From assembly GCA_013398955.1 (NCBI GenBank), contig VWPU01012124.1:22019-86018 (forward strand): a DNA stretch of 64,000 bases. Reading direction: 5' to 3'. How positions within the stretch are numbered: position 1 is the stretch's first letter; each line of letters starts with the position of its first letter. The position numbers were made by a program, and so were the translations under genes. The notes beneath the pieces were generated by a model. That model saw only the letters and a list, made by a program, of their open reading frames with translations. It made no database searches and had not been told where the DNA came from. Below are positions 48,001-55,900 of the stretch, piece after piece. The stretch comes from Callaeas wilsoni. Its lineage: Eukaryota > Chordata > Aves > Passeriformes > Callaeidae.

Positions 48001-51000
48001 CTGAGCTGCTGCTCCTGTGTGTTGTTGCCACACTTCTGTTCCCAGCAATAAGATTCTCAAGGCGGGCAGTGATGGTGACTTGGACCCAGCCCATTTTTAG
48101 GGTGTGCTTGTGTGCTGGTGGGGCTGTTCTGTGCTGGGTCGGTCCCTCAAAGCTGGTCAGGAATTTCAGCAGCTCCCAGGGGGTTTCCTTGGAGTTTCTG
48201 AGGTTGGTAACCTGTGTTTGCTTCGGTCTCCATGTGTAGGATTCCCAGGGAGACACCCCCCTGCATTATGCTGTCACTCTGGACTACAAAGTCGTGATTG
48301 AGATTCTCACTGAAGTTCCCAACATAGATTTCACTGTCCAGAACTGTCAAGGCTTCAACCTGCTCCACTATTCTGCCCTGAAAGGCAACAAGCTGTAAGT
48401 GACTTTTTTTTTTTTTTTCATTTTTATGGCTTTTGCAGATGTTAATTTGTGCTGGCTGTCTAAGAAGGTGGCAGGTGTGGTTCTGGGTAGTTGGTTACAC
48501 ATTTCTTGGGTTTGGATATGGCTGCATAGGGCTGTTGGCATCCTTCAGGCCTTCACAGGAAACTCCTGCCTGCTTTCCCCATCCCATCTTTCTCATGCTT
48601 CCCTAGGCTAGGAAATCTCTCTGTTTCTGGACAGTCTCTTTAGATGTTTGGCTTCACACATGGAAGGACAGGAGAAGGTCTGCAGTAAAGACTGAGAGCC
48701 TCTGGAGCTCCTCCAAAGACAAATCTGCTCATTATTTTCAAAGCAGTGTGACTTTACCCTACTTTATTAAATGATAACTGAGGGCTTTTGTTGTATTCTT
48801 GTAATTCAGTTTGTGAATGTGAGGGACTGCTCTTCATTGCTGGTGTCAGCTCGTGGTGCTGCCTGGTAAAACATGGACATTCATAACTCCTGAGCAGGGG
48901 AGGCAGAAGTTAATTCTTCCATCTCTAATAACCTCTCCAACTCTGCAGAGCCATAAAGAAGATTCTGGCCAGGGCTCGGCAGCTGGTGGATTCCAAAAAG
49001 GAAGATGGATTCACTGCCCTGCACCTCGCTGCTCTCAATAACCACCTGGAAGTGGCTGAAATTCTCATCAAGGAGGTAAGAAATAACTCAACATCACCAT
49101 CAAGAAAACCTGACTCACTCCCAAACCCCAGATTTCCCAGCCACTCCTGAATTAACACTGGGACCCACAGGACTGTCCCTGTCCCTTTGAAGAGCTGGCA
49201 TTGTTAGCCAGGCTGAAGAGCAGGGGTTGGCATTCCTGGGGGATTTTCCTGTGGCACTGGCAGGGAGGAGAGAAGGGTGTCTTGGCTGAGAACAGAGCGG
49301 GTTGGAGCTGGAATGTTCAGTGAAGATAAAGTGGGATTTGGGAGCTCCCAGGCCCCACACTCACAGTCCTCCAGCCAAGCTCGGCAGCCACAACTCCACG
49401 AGATGCAATTCCTGCTTTTCCAGGGTCGCTGCGACGTCAACCTGAAAAACAACCGGAACCAGAGCCCGCTGCACCTGGCTGTGATCCAGGGCCACGTGGG
49501 CATGGTGCAGCTGCTGGTGAGCCAGGGCAGCGACGTCAACGCCGAGGATGAGGACGGGGACACGGCCATGCACATCGCCCTGGAGCGCCAGCAGCTCATG
49601 GCCCTCGTCATGGAGAAGCGGGAGGGGGACATGGGAGCGTCCCTCCTTTCCAAGGTGAGCTGGGAGCAGAATTCCAGAGCCAAGGGGCAGGAAAATGCTC
49701 CACGTTACCATCCCGGCAGGTTGTGGGGTCTGAGGGGGTGAAGGAGGGCAGGGGACCTCTAAAGCCAGTCCAGATGGGGAGCATGGAAACAAACCTTGCT
49801 TGTGGGAAAGCAGGAATGGATCCTCCTGAATTTACAGCATGAAACTTGACATAGTCAGACAACAATTCAGAGCTGTCGCTGATATTTTTATGAGCATTGT
49901 GCTCTTCTCTCCTGACATGGGAAAGGTCATGAATCCAGCTGCAGAGCCAAGAGACTCCTGGGTTTAATTCATGCCTCAGAACCACAGCAATTCATTTCTG
50001 TCTGCTGGCATGGAAAATATGAGGAGAGCTGACCACAGACACCTCAGTTATCTGCAGATGTACAGCAGGGTGAGAGGGGAGATGGAGCAGGCACAAGGAG
50101 AAGGGGCAAGCTGTTTCAAAGCCTGAAATGGATTTCTCTGTGCTGCTCTGTATCCATGGATATAAAGATCTAGAAATCACTGCAAGATAGGCCAAAGGTG
50201 CAGGGATCATTTAATTCACTGGAAAATCCAGCATAGATTTATTTTTTTTAAATTTAATTTGAGATGGTCAGAATAAGTGAAACCACCCATTCCTCCTTTT
50301 TAGCTGTTGGTGCTTGGAAAAGCCCAGTGCATTGCTCTTCCATCCTGCTTCTTACCAAACCACCAGGAGTTGATGGCTCAAGTGCAGGGCCAAAGTCCTG
50401 GCTGCGGCTGTTCCTAAAGAGGGATCTGTGCATGTCATTCCCAATATTATTTACAGTAACATCATCTCTAAATGCTGTGGATTCCTTCACATCTAATTTT
50501 ACTCGCCCTGACTGACACGCTCTGGTCTTTTAAGTCAGTGGAATATGTGAGTTGACTTCAAATTATTTGGGATCATGCACATCAAAATTTGACTCTTTAA
50601 ATAGCTGTCAGTTAGGGCCCCATGCTGCAGCTGTTCAGCAGTTGTGTGGGGCCTTCAGCTTCTTCTTTTTCACTCCCTGGAGAAGTGAATTCCCATTTCT
50701 CTGATTTGTAGGGATTACCACCAGGTAGGGTCAGTCTGAGGCACTCCTGGCCCTGGAATGTAAGATTTGAACCCATTATTTACATAAAGGCAAAAAGAAT
50801 CTTTGTGTGCTTTTAAAAAGTTGCACTTCCAAGTTTTAAGTACAAGGTTTAAGACTTTATTTAAATTTTGATACAAATCAGAGCAGAGGATCAGAATCTC
50901 CTTCTGTTGAGAGAGTGTGTTTCTCAACTTTTTAGCTGCAGGCTTCTGGCTTCCTGGGAAACATGGAGCTGAATGTTGGGACTGCCATTGCCTGCTACTT

Positions 51001-54000
51001 AGCACAAGAAGGAGCAGATATTAATTATGCAAATCACCGAGGAAAGTCTCCTTTGGACCTCATTACAGATGGAAGGATTATCCAGATCATCAAAGACTTC
51101 TCACAGAAATTCAGGTAAATCGTGTCCTTAGGAAACTCTCCTGCAAACCAGAGTTTTCCCCAGCTCTGGGGTCTCTGCAGCTGCTCCAGGAGGGATGGAG
51201 CATCTCTGTGTCCCTCTGGATGTCCCCCTGAGCACCTCCTGTTTCTTCTGGAGCTGCCCCTGTTTCTGCAGGGGTTACGTGAGGGTGTGTGCTGAGCTTG
51301 GAAGGGGTGGCAAAAGCAGATTCATGTGGCTCTGTGCAAACTCAGCCCCTTGGCTTGCAGAGAGCCCCGAGGCAATCTGAGGAGCCTGGCCACTGAGGCC
51401 AAGAGCAACTTTGCAGAGTAATCCTGGGTTCTGCTTTACTTTCATTTGATTCTTCATTGACAGATATTTAAAGGGAGTGCAACAAAAGAGTGGGCACCAA
51501 AACCCACAGAATTTATTCCAGGGCTAGATTAAACACTTGTTTTGAAGCTGATAAGAGAAATAGCTGAGAAAATGCCAAAGGCAGAGCATGGCAAGTGAAA
51601 GCTGGCTTTATCTCGGGTTCTGAGAAGCATTTGTTTGGATTTTGACTTTGCAAACATGGAAGCAGAGCTCTGTTTGATCCGGGGGCACAGACCCAGGGCT
51701 GTTCCTGCTGGAGGAGGAGCCACCCAGCAGGGCTGTCATTGGCCATGCTTCTGGCCCACTGCAAGTAACAGGTGAAAGGTGTCCCTTTAACATCTTCCAT
51801 AGGAATTCTGTCAGGGGAGTATGTGTTGGATTGAGGTTTTTTGCTTAAAAAACGTCGTTTCTGTCAGGCTGACGTTTCTCATTACTGGTTTCAAGCAGAT
51901 GATTGTGCTGTCAATACCTTACTGTTACCTCCAAAAGAGCAGTTTCAACTTGTGTAAATATTAGAGATCCCTGCTCTTTTCCTTTCTTTTTGGACAGAAC
52001 TGGTCAGGATCCCAGCTGAGCCGGTCCCAGTAGGGCAGGGAGGGTTCCCAGGTTTATCCTGAGCACGTGCTGCCCTGTCTCCCTGTGGGGTGGTTCCCAG
52101 GGATCAGTTCAGCGTTCCCCACTGCTGAAGGAGCTCGTGGCTCACGTTTCCTGCTGCTTCCTGGTTGCAGGGAACAGCAGGTTTCTTCAGAGAGCTCAAC
52201 CATCACCTGCAGCCTTCGCCGTGTGCACACCACGCCCAACACCATGACCAACCTCAGTGTCTCCAGCGTGGCAGTGCCCACAGAGTGCCTGGTCTGCTCA
52301 GAGCTGGCCTTGCTCATCCATTTCTTCCCATGCCAGCACAGTATTGTGTGTGAAGGTGAGTCCACCCTGATTTTTTTCCCCTTTTTTGAATTGTTTTTCC
52401 TCCCAGTTCCCCCACCCAGCCTCCCTCTCTGCCCTGTCAGAAACCCAGCCCTGCTTAGACACAGAGCTATTGTGCTGTTTGTGTCCTGAAGCAACCCCAG
52501 CATGATTTCAGCATCTCAGACAGCCAAAGTTATCCCTGAGAAACACAGAATGTTCTGCCCACCTGCTGGTTGGGACTCCAGGCAGCTTTGCTTGGGCTTT
52601 AGAGATGCCTGGGTAACTCAGAGGGAAAGCCAGATGCCTCAGTTCTGGCTGTCAGTGCTTTATCCCCCAGAAACCTCCTGAGAAGGATTTCCCTCGCCTC
52701 TGGCTTTCGTAACTCTTTGCATTTCAGCTGATTTAAGGGCAGCCTGCTCAGACTTGTCAGCAAGTTCATCTCACAAGGCCCAGTGTGACCACAGGGGGTT
52801 TGGTCAGGACTCTGGGCCAGAGCTCCAGCCTCTTCCCCCAGAGCTCTTGGGATCAGTGCAGCAGCTCCAGTGGCACAGAGCAGGGAGCATTTAAAGGTGT
52901 TGTGTTTGCAGCAGACCTGGGAAAGGTCAAACAGGAGAGTGGGGCACAGCTCAGAAGGCAGGTAGTGACCTCATTCCATGCAGGAACAATCCCTTCATCA
53001 CCCAGAGAAGCCTCAGGTTGTTCAAATATGATGGTTTTGAGTCCATTGTGGCTTTAATTGTCATCTCTCCTTGTGTCACCCTTGGCAGAATGCTCCAGGA
53101 GGATGAAGAAGTGCATCAAATGTCAAGTGACAATAACCAAAAAACTGAAACAAGGTGTGTTTTGGCTGTTCCTGATGATCAGGGCTGTGGGAGGGGGTCC
53201 TGCACAGTGTTAGTTTGAGGGGCATCAGTGACTTTCAGTGAAATGAGAGAGTTCATTTATTTTGGCTTTTTCTGTGTGTATGTGTGTGTGTGTTCCTGTT
53301 GCACTGTCCACTTTTAGAGAGGAAAAAAAAGTAGATTTTAATAGATTTTATCAGGTGTTCCAGGCCAAGCTCAAGCTGCATAAACAGGACATTTAAGGGA
53401 GCTTTGCCTGGGCCTGGCTTATTCTGTGTATTGAGAGCAAACACCAGGTTCCCCAGTCTGCTTTCACATGGAGCGGTTTAACAGTGCAGATTTCTGAGGG
53501 AGGGAAAATCACATCTTGTGCAAGCCTTGCTTCTCCCTTGGCTGAGAAATCAGAGTGTCTGTGCAGGGCTGGCATGACCCAGTGCTCCAACAAAGCTCTT
53601 TAGCCCAGTTTCAGACAGATTTGTCTCCAGTCCACGTTTCCCAGTGTCAGGATGAGTTGTGATGTCAGCAAGGGAGCAGCAGGGTTTGCTTTTGCTGTGG
53701 GATTGAGTCAAGTTGCCACTGAAGCCTGTTCCAGAGTGGTTGTGAGGGCTGAGATCACTCTCAGGGCACGTGAGGATTTAATTCCGTGTCCTGCTGCTCA
53801 CAGCTGAGCATCGTGGGCTTTTTTTGGAGTCAGGCTCGAGCCTCGTGACTTGATGCCTGGCAAAAAAGCAGGAATCAGTCCCGTGGCATTGGACATGCAC
53901 AGCTGGCAGAGCCAGAGCTCCTCTTTGGAACTCCATTGTGCCAAAAATATCACTTTGACCTGACAGTGGACAGGAGCATTTGTCTGTGCTGCAGACTGGC

Positions 54001-55060
54001 AGCAAAATAATGATGGGAATTCCAAGTCAGACGTTTGCAGGCAAATTTCCAGTGGAGCAGGAACATCAAGGTCTCTTAAATACCAGCAGGATTTCCCTGG
54101 CAGTGATGTCTTCAGTGCTTGCCTTTGACAAACTCCCCAAGGAGGGGACTTGAAATCACTTCTTGCACCACTGATGTGCAACTAATTCCAGAATGCTGAG
54201 GAAAGGAACATCTGTAGTGAAGTGTAAAGCTGCCTAATCAAAGATTCGGGAGCAGCAGATGAGCAGTGAGAGCTGTATCCAGCTGAAACCAGGAGAATAT
54301 TTACCTAAGCTCCAGTTATCCAGGATTTGGGGTTCTTCCAGTTCACAGAGTCGACCAAACGACTCTTACTTGTGTAGCTTCGTGTACGTAAAAATCAACA
54401 CAAGGTTCAGTTGGTTTCTTCCTGTGTGACCGTGTGTGTCCTGAAAGACACACACACATTTCTTAGCCAGAAATTGGAGTCCCAAGTGTGACCAGGAGGT
54501 TGAGAGAACGCAGTGCTTGTGGCACTGTAATAACATCAACCACCTTTGAATATTTTCACTTGGAGGGAGCAGCATATTCCAGAGCACCAAGGCAGGACTC
54601 TCAGACAGGATTTAAAAAACCACAAACCACCAAACCATCCCAAACACACTCCAACCACTGAGCACGTAAGCAGAGGAAAGCGAGAGCCTGTGGAAAGCAT
54701 CACCCCAAGGATTTTGGTTTGATCCCTGGGTGCAGAGAGTGCAGTGTGAGTGAAATGCTGCTGCTGAGGGGCAGCACCCCGGGCTTCACCCCGCTCTGAC
54801 CCTGAGCTCTGCCCGCAGACAGCACGGAGGTGGAGTGCAGCCCCAGCTCCGAGTCCACGGAGCAGAGGAAGCTGATGGAGGAGCTGCAGAGCCGCTACCG
54901 GCAGATGGAGGAGAGGATCACCTGCCCCATCTGCATCGACGACCAGATCAAGCTGGTGTTCCAGTGTGGCCACGGCTCGTGCCCAGACTGCAGCACGGCG
55001 CTCACCGTGTGCCCCATCTGCCGCCAGGCCATCCGCGAGAGGATCCCGATCTTCGTCTGA
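26455..55060 (+). CDS. MIB2: MIB2, mindbomb E3 ubiquitin protein ligase 2 (complete, 18 coding exons)
   Basis: Complete coding region. Joined exons: 26455-26701, 28034-28205, 35863-35969, 37719-37913, 39521-39663, 41078-41185, 42280-42384, 43061-43223, 44865-44998, 46803-46951, 47609-47765, 48240-48394, 48949-49075, 49424-49654, 50936-51114, 52171-52355, 53089-53154, 54819-55060. They total 2865 nt, or 954 residues, close to human MIB2 (about 955 for the common form). All phases agree and there is no internal stop or frameshift. Domain order: MIB/HERC2 (about 1-80), ZZ zinc finger (about 85-137), MIB/HERC2 (about 150-230), REP region (about 250-410), ankyrin repeats (about 430-790), RING 1 (830-864), RING 2 (910-942). 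MIB2 is a cytoplasmic E3 ligase that ubiquitinates Delta/Jagged-type Notch ligands and promotes their endocytosis; the N-terminal half binds the ligand and the last RING recruits E2. It is MIB2 and not MIB1 by residue matches throughout, such as the start [20 protein letters not shown]. The ATG is preceded by an in-frame TAG at 26434. One intron (44999-46802) is GC-AG; the others are GT-AG. Confidence 0.97.
26703..27418 (+). repeat. minisatellite of about 141-bp units with an inserted 74-bp sub-unit
   Basis: Units contain GCAGGGGCACAGCCACCTCC, TGCCCACGTCCCGTGTGCTG, GGACAGCCTTTGGCACCTG, GCAGAGCACACTCAGCCTG and GGACATTCCTGTTTCCC. The first two copies start at 26703 and 26844 (period 141). Two middle units replace the central part with TGTGGCATCTGCATTATGCA (27061-27080 and 27135-27154), giving a 74-bp period there. 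The array occupies about half of this 1.3-kb intron. Confidence 0.92.
28034..28205 (+). CDS. MIB2: MIB2 coding exon 2: ZZ zinc finger
   Basis: Residues 83-139 plus two bases. A ZZ-type finger is visible with Cys at 91, 94, 106, 109, 115 and 118 and His at 124 and 128 as likely zinc ligands, around the core DYDLCTQCY. It starts [15 protein letters not shown], as in vertebrate MIB2. Acceptor CCCCTAG, donor GTGAGT. Confidence 0.97.
28206..35862 (+). other. MIB2: MIB2 intron after coding exon 2
   Basis: The largest intron within the coding part (7.7 kb). It holds the 102-bp triplication (32410-32722) and poly-A/T runs. No exon or RNA gene was recognised; open frames are short and without known similarity. 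Confidence 0.8.
32410..32722 (+). repeat. 102-bp tandem repeat, three copies
   Basis: The motif TTAATGAATTTGTATCATTT recurs at 32455, 32557 and 32659, exactly 102 bp apart. The second and third copies are nearly identical along their whole length; the left edge of the first copy is diverged. Each copy includes TTTCCTTTAGGGAAAATCCC, which resembles a splice acceptor. Confidence 0.95.
35863..35969 (+). CDS. MIB2: MIB2 coding exon 3: start of MIB/HERC2 domain 2
   Basis: Residues 140-175 plus one base: [12 protein letters not shown] followed by [16 protein letters not shown], the opening of the second MIB/HERC2 module. Acceptor TTTTTCCAG, donor GTAAGC. Confidence 0.96.
36022..36059 (+). repeat. 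(TA)n(CA)n microsatellite
   Basis: About 15 TA units followed by four CA units, within the MIB2 intron after coding exon 3. Confidence 0.95.
37719..37913 (+). CDS. MIB2: MIB2 coding exon 4: rest of MIB/HERC2 domain 2
   Basis: Residues 176-240 plus one base: [34 protein letters not shown] and VDLKC. The last part ([13 protein letters not shown]) links to the REP region. Donor GTGAGT at 37914. Confidence 0.97.
   Translation, partial: GVRVRLAAWWISGAGTWRPAAALPVSPGQMEPPTSTGWATREKWTSNVLWRLLGASTTRSTSQN
38995..39336 (-). mobile_element. solo LTR of an endogenous retrovirus (ERVK-like) with 6-bp target duplication
   Basis: A 342-bp element bounded by TGTGG and CCACA (perfect 5-bp inverted ends) and flanked on both sides by ACATCC (38989-38994 and 39337-39342). 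On the minus strand it has the LTR order: a CCAAT box (39137-39142), TATATAAA (39081-39088), AATAAA (39060-39065), and a U5-like end at 38995. No internal retroviral sequence is next to it, so it is a solo LTR left by recombination between two LTRs. A 6-bp duplication is typical of ERVK/beta-like elements. It lies in a MIB2 intron in the opposite orientation to the gene, where insertions are best tolerated. Confidence 0.88.
39521..39663 (+). CDS. MIB2: MIB2 coding exon 5: REP region, first part
   Basis: Residues 241-288, starting with two bases that complete a Gly codon. It contains [20 protein letters not shown] and [13 protein letters not shown], the first half of the mindbomb-specific REP/SH3-like region. 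Donor GTACGT. Confidence 0.97.
41078..41185 (+). CDS. MIB2: MIB2 coding exon 6: REP region
   Basis: Residues 289-324 (36 codons, phase 0 at both ends): [19 protein letters not shown] through [12 protein letters not shown]. Nearly identical to human MIB2 in this stretch. The acceptor is TCAAAAG, a poor tract immediately before the exon, with a T-rich run just upstream. Confidence 0.96.
42280..42384 (+). CDS. MIB2: MIB2 coding exon 7: REP region
   Basis: Residues 325-359 (35 codons): [19 protein letters not shown] and [11 protein letters not shown], the second REP-type segment. Acceptor TTCTTGTAG, donor GTGAGT. Confidence 0.97.
43061..43223 (+). CDS. MIB2: MIB2 coding exon 8: end of REP region
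   Basis: Residues 360-413 plus one base: [39 protein letters not shown] 17-A run (about 43025-43042) lies just upstream of the acceptor's pyrimidine tract. Donor A|GTGAGG. Confidence 0.97.
43370..44395 (+). repeat. 42-bp tandem repeat array interrupted by an assembly gap
   Basis: Units contain AATTTAGGACTTGGAAATGC, then TGGCCTTAACAGGAAAATAG or close variants. The period is 42 bp in the right part (for example 44281 and 44323). Because 42 is divisible by three, the plus strand reads as a 14-residue repeat without stops ([14 protein letters not shown]). A TTACTGGGCAAGCAAAGCTG motif occurs on both flanks (near 43338 and 44193), showing a larger duplication. It lies within the MIB2 intron after coding exon 8, so it is presumably not translated. 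Confidence 0.93.
43534..44071. other. assembly gap (538 N)
   Basis: A run of undetermined bases inside the 42-bp repeat array. The true length and copy number here are unknown. Confidence 1.
44865..44998 (+). CDS. MIB2: MIB2 coding exon 9: linker into ankyrin region (GC donor)
   Basis: Residues 414-458: [20 protein letters not shown] and [16 protein letters not shown]. The acceptor is TTTTGCAG. The exon ends AAG|GCAAGT: a GC donor in place of GT, otherwise a full consensus match. The only GT close by (45003) would shift the frame. Reading on into the intron meets a stop after about 16 codons. Confidence 0.95.
46803..46951 (+). CDS. MIB2: MIB2 coding exon 10: ankyrin repeats
   Basis: Residues 459-507 plus two bases. 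Ankyrin consensus is visible: [39 protein letters not shown]. The acceptor TTCCCAAG is a weak, purine-ending site and follows the GC-donor intron. Confidence 0.96.
47609..47765 (+). CDS. MIB2: MIB2 coding exon 11: ankyrin repeats
   Basis: Residues 508-560: [46 protein letters not shown]. Donor GTAAGT. Confidence 0.97.
48240..48394 (+). CDS. MIB2: MIB2 coding exon 12: ankyrin repeats
   Basis: Residues 561-611 plus two bases: [20 protein letters not shown] and [20 protein letters not shown]. Acceptor TGTGTAG, donor GTAAGT. Confidence 0.96.
48949..49075 (+). CDS. MIB2: MIB2 coding exon 13: ankyrin repeat
   Basis: Residues 612-654: [20 protein letters not shown] and [20 protein letters not shown]. 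Acceptor CTCTGCAG, donor GTAAGA. Confidence 0.97.
49424..49654 (+). CDS. MIB2: MIB2 coding exon 14: ankyrin repeats
   Basis: Residues 655-731 (77 codons, phase 0): [40 protein letters not shown] and [14 protein letters not shown]. Acceptor TTTTCCAG, donor GTGAGC. Confidence 0.97.
50936..51114 (+). CDS. MIB2: MIB2 coding exon 15: last ankyrin repeat
   Basis: Residues 732-790 plus two bases: [38 protein letters not shown]. Acceptor CTTTTTAG. A second AG (after CTGCAG, 6 bp further on) could give a form two residues shorter. Confidence 0.95.
52171..52355 (+). CDS. MIB2: MIB2 coding exon 16: linker and first half of RING 1
   Basis: Residues 791-852 plus one base. A variable linker with [15 protein letters not shown] is followed by [20 protein letters not shown]. 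The first RING ligands are Cys830, Cys833, Cys845, His847 and Cys851. Donor GTGAGT. Confidence 0.96.
53089..53154 (+). CDS. MIB2: MIB2 coding exon 17: second half of RING 1
   Basis: A 66-bp exon, residues 853-874 plus one base: [20 protein letters not shown]. It supplies Cys854, Cys861 and Cys864 and so completes RING 1 across the intron. Donor G|GTGTGT, weaker than the others. Confidence 0.95.
53273..53293 (+). repeat. (TG)n microsatellite
   Basis: About ten TG/TA units in the MIB2 intron after coding exon 17. Confidence 0.85.
54819..55060 (+). CDS. MIB2: MIB2 coding exon 18: RING 2 and stop
   Basis: Residues 875-954 and the TGA at 55058-55060. The acidic linker is followed by [20 protein letters not shown] and a complete C3HC4 RING with Cys910, Cys913, Cys924, His926, Cys929, Cys932, Cys939 and Cys942. 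It ends IRERIPIFV, the conserved mindbomb C-terminus. All catalytic-type zinc ligands are present. Confidence 0.98.
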
Positions 55061-55199
55061 GGGTGCTGCCCTCCCCTCCCGGCCCCACGCCCTCCTTTGC
55101 CTCCTTTCCCTTCCCTTCCCGCAGATGAGAAGCGGCTCGGGCTCTGGAGGGGTTTGGCTCCCTGGAAGAAGGAGAGGGAAGCACGGAAGGGATGTGCCG

Positions 55200-55233
55200 G
55201 GGGGAGGAGGAGGAGGAGGAGGAGGAGGAGGAG
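55200..55233 (+). repeat. (GGA)n microsatellite
   Basis: Eleven uninterrupted trinucleotide units in the presumed MIB2 3' UTR. It could fold as a G-rich structure in RNA. Confidence 0.95.
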
Positions 55234-55602
55234 GATTCCCCTCTGCCGGGGTGTCCTGGGAAGGGCCAGCCCCTGGCCCGTGCTGCTCCTCCAGCGCCGA
55301 ACCAGAGCAGAGCGGGACAGGTTCCCCCGGTTCCAGCGGCATCGAGCTCCAGGACTGCTCCGAGCCCCGGCACGGAGCTCCCGCTCAGCTCCCGAGGAGA
55401 TCCCGGGGCTCGGCTCTGCCCGGGACAGGGAGGTGATGCCCCAAAACAGCCCCCTCCGAACCCCTCGGGCTCACCAACAGCACCGAGGGGCAAACCTGGA
55501 TGTCAGGAGGTCCTAAAGACAGAGCGTGTGCCTTAGAGAAAAAGTAGTGAACACTGATTGGAGAAAATCTGTTACAACAAATATTTCTGACCTCTAAGTG
55601 AC

Positions 55603-55705
55603 ACTCTTCTTCTTCCTTTTTTTTTTCCTTTTTTTTTTTTCCTTTTTTTTTCTTTTTTTTTTTTTTTTTTTTTTTCCTTTTTTTTTCCTTTTTTTTTTTT
55701 TTTTT
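55603..55705 (+). repeat. polypyrimidine tract, T-rich with CC interruptions
   Basis: About 100 bases of T runs separated by C or CC. Such a run is prone to length errors in assembly. Confidence 0.95.
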
Positions 55706-55792
55706 GGCACAGCCGTGTGTTCAGAGACTCCTGAGCTTTCTATCCATAATGCCAAAGGCAGGTGTTAAATACTCCAATCAAAGTGTAAAGAA

Positions 55793-55895
55793 AATAAATA
55801 GTAATAATTAAGATATAGGGGGAGGTGGGAGGGGGGAAAAAAAAAGGGATTTCATTTTTCTTTCTTTGTTTTGCAGCAAAACTTAATAAAATAAA
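55793..55895 (+). promoter_or_regulatory. MIB2: candidate MIB2 polyadenylation signals
   Basis: AATAAA at 55793-55798 and two overlapping copies at 55885-55890 and 55890-55895, the first canonical signals downstream of the stop. A GT/T-rich stretch follows at 56020-56060. Confidence 0.45.
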
Positions 55896-55900
55896 AATAT

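Larger units (their letters stand above)
55061..55900 (+). other. MIB2: MIB2 3' untranslated region (estimated)
   Basis: From the stop codon to the poly(A) signals near 55885-55895. It is GC-rich for the first 450 bp, with a (GGA)n run, then switches abruptly to a long T tract and AT-rich DNA. The real cleavage site is unknown; a shorter 3' UTR is also possible. Confidence 0.5.

Noticed and set aside
26455..55060. MIB1 as the identity of the ubiquitin ligase
   Set aside because: MIB1 has three RING fingers and a different N-terminus. This protein has two RINGs, about 954 residues and MIB2-specific residues throughout, and lies beside a likely MMP23.
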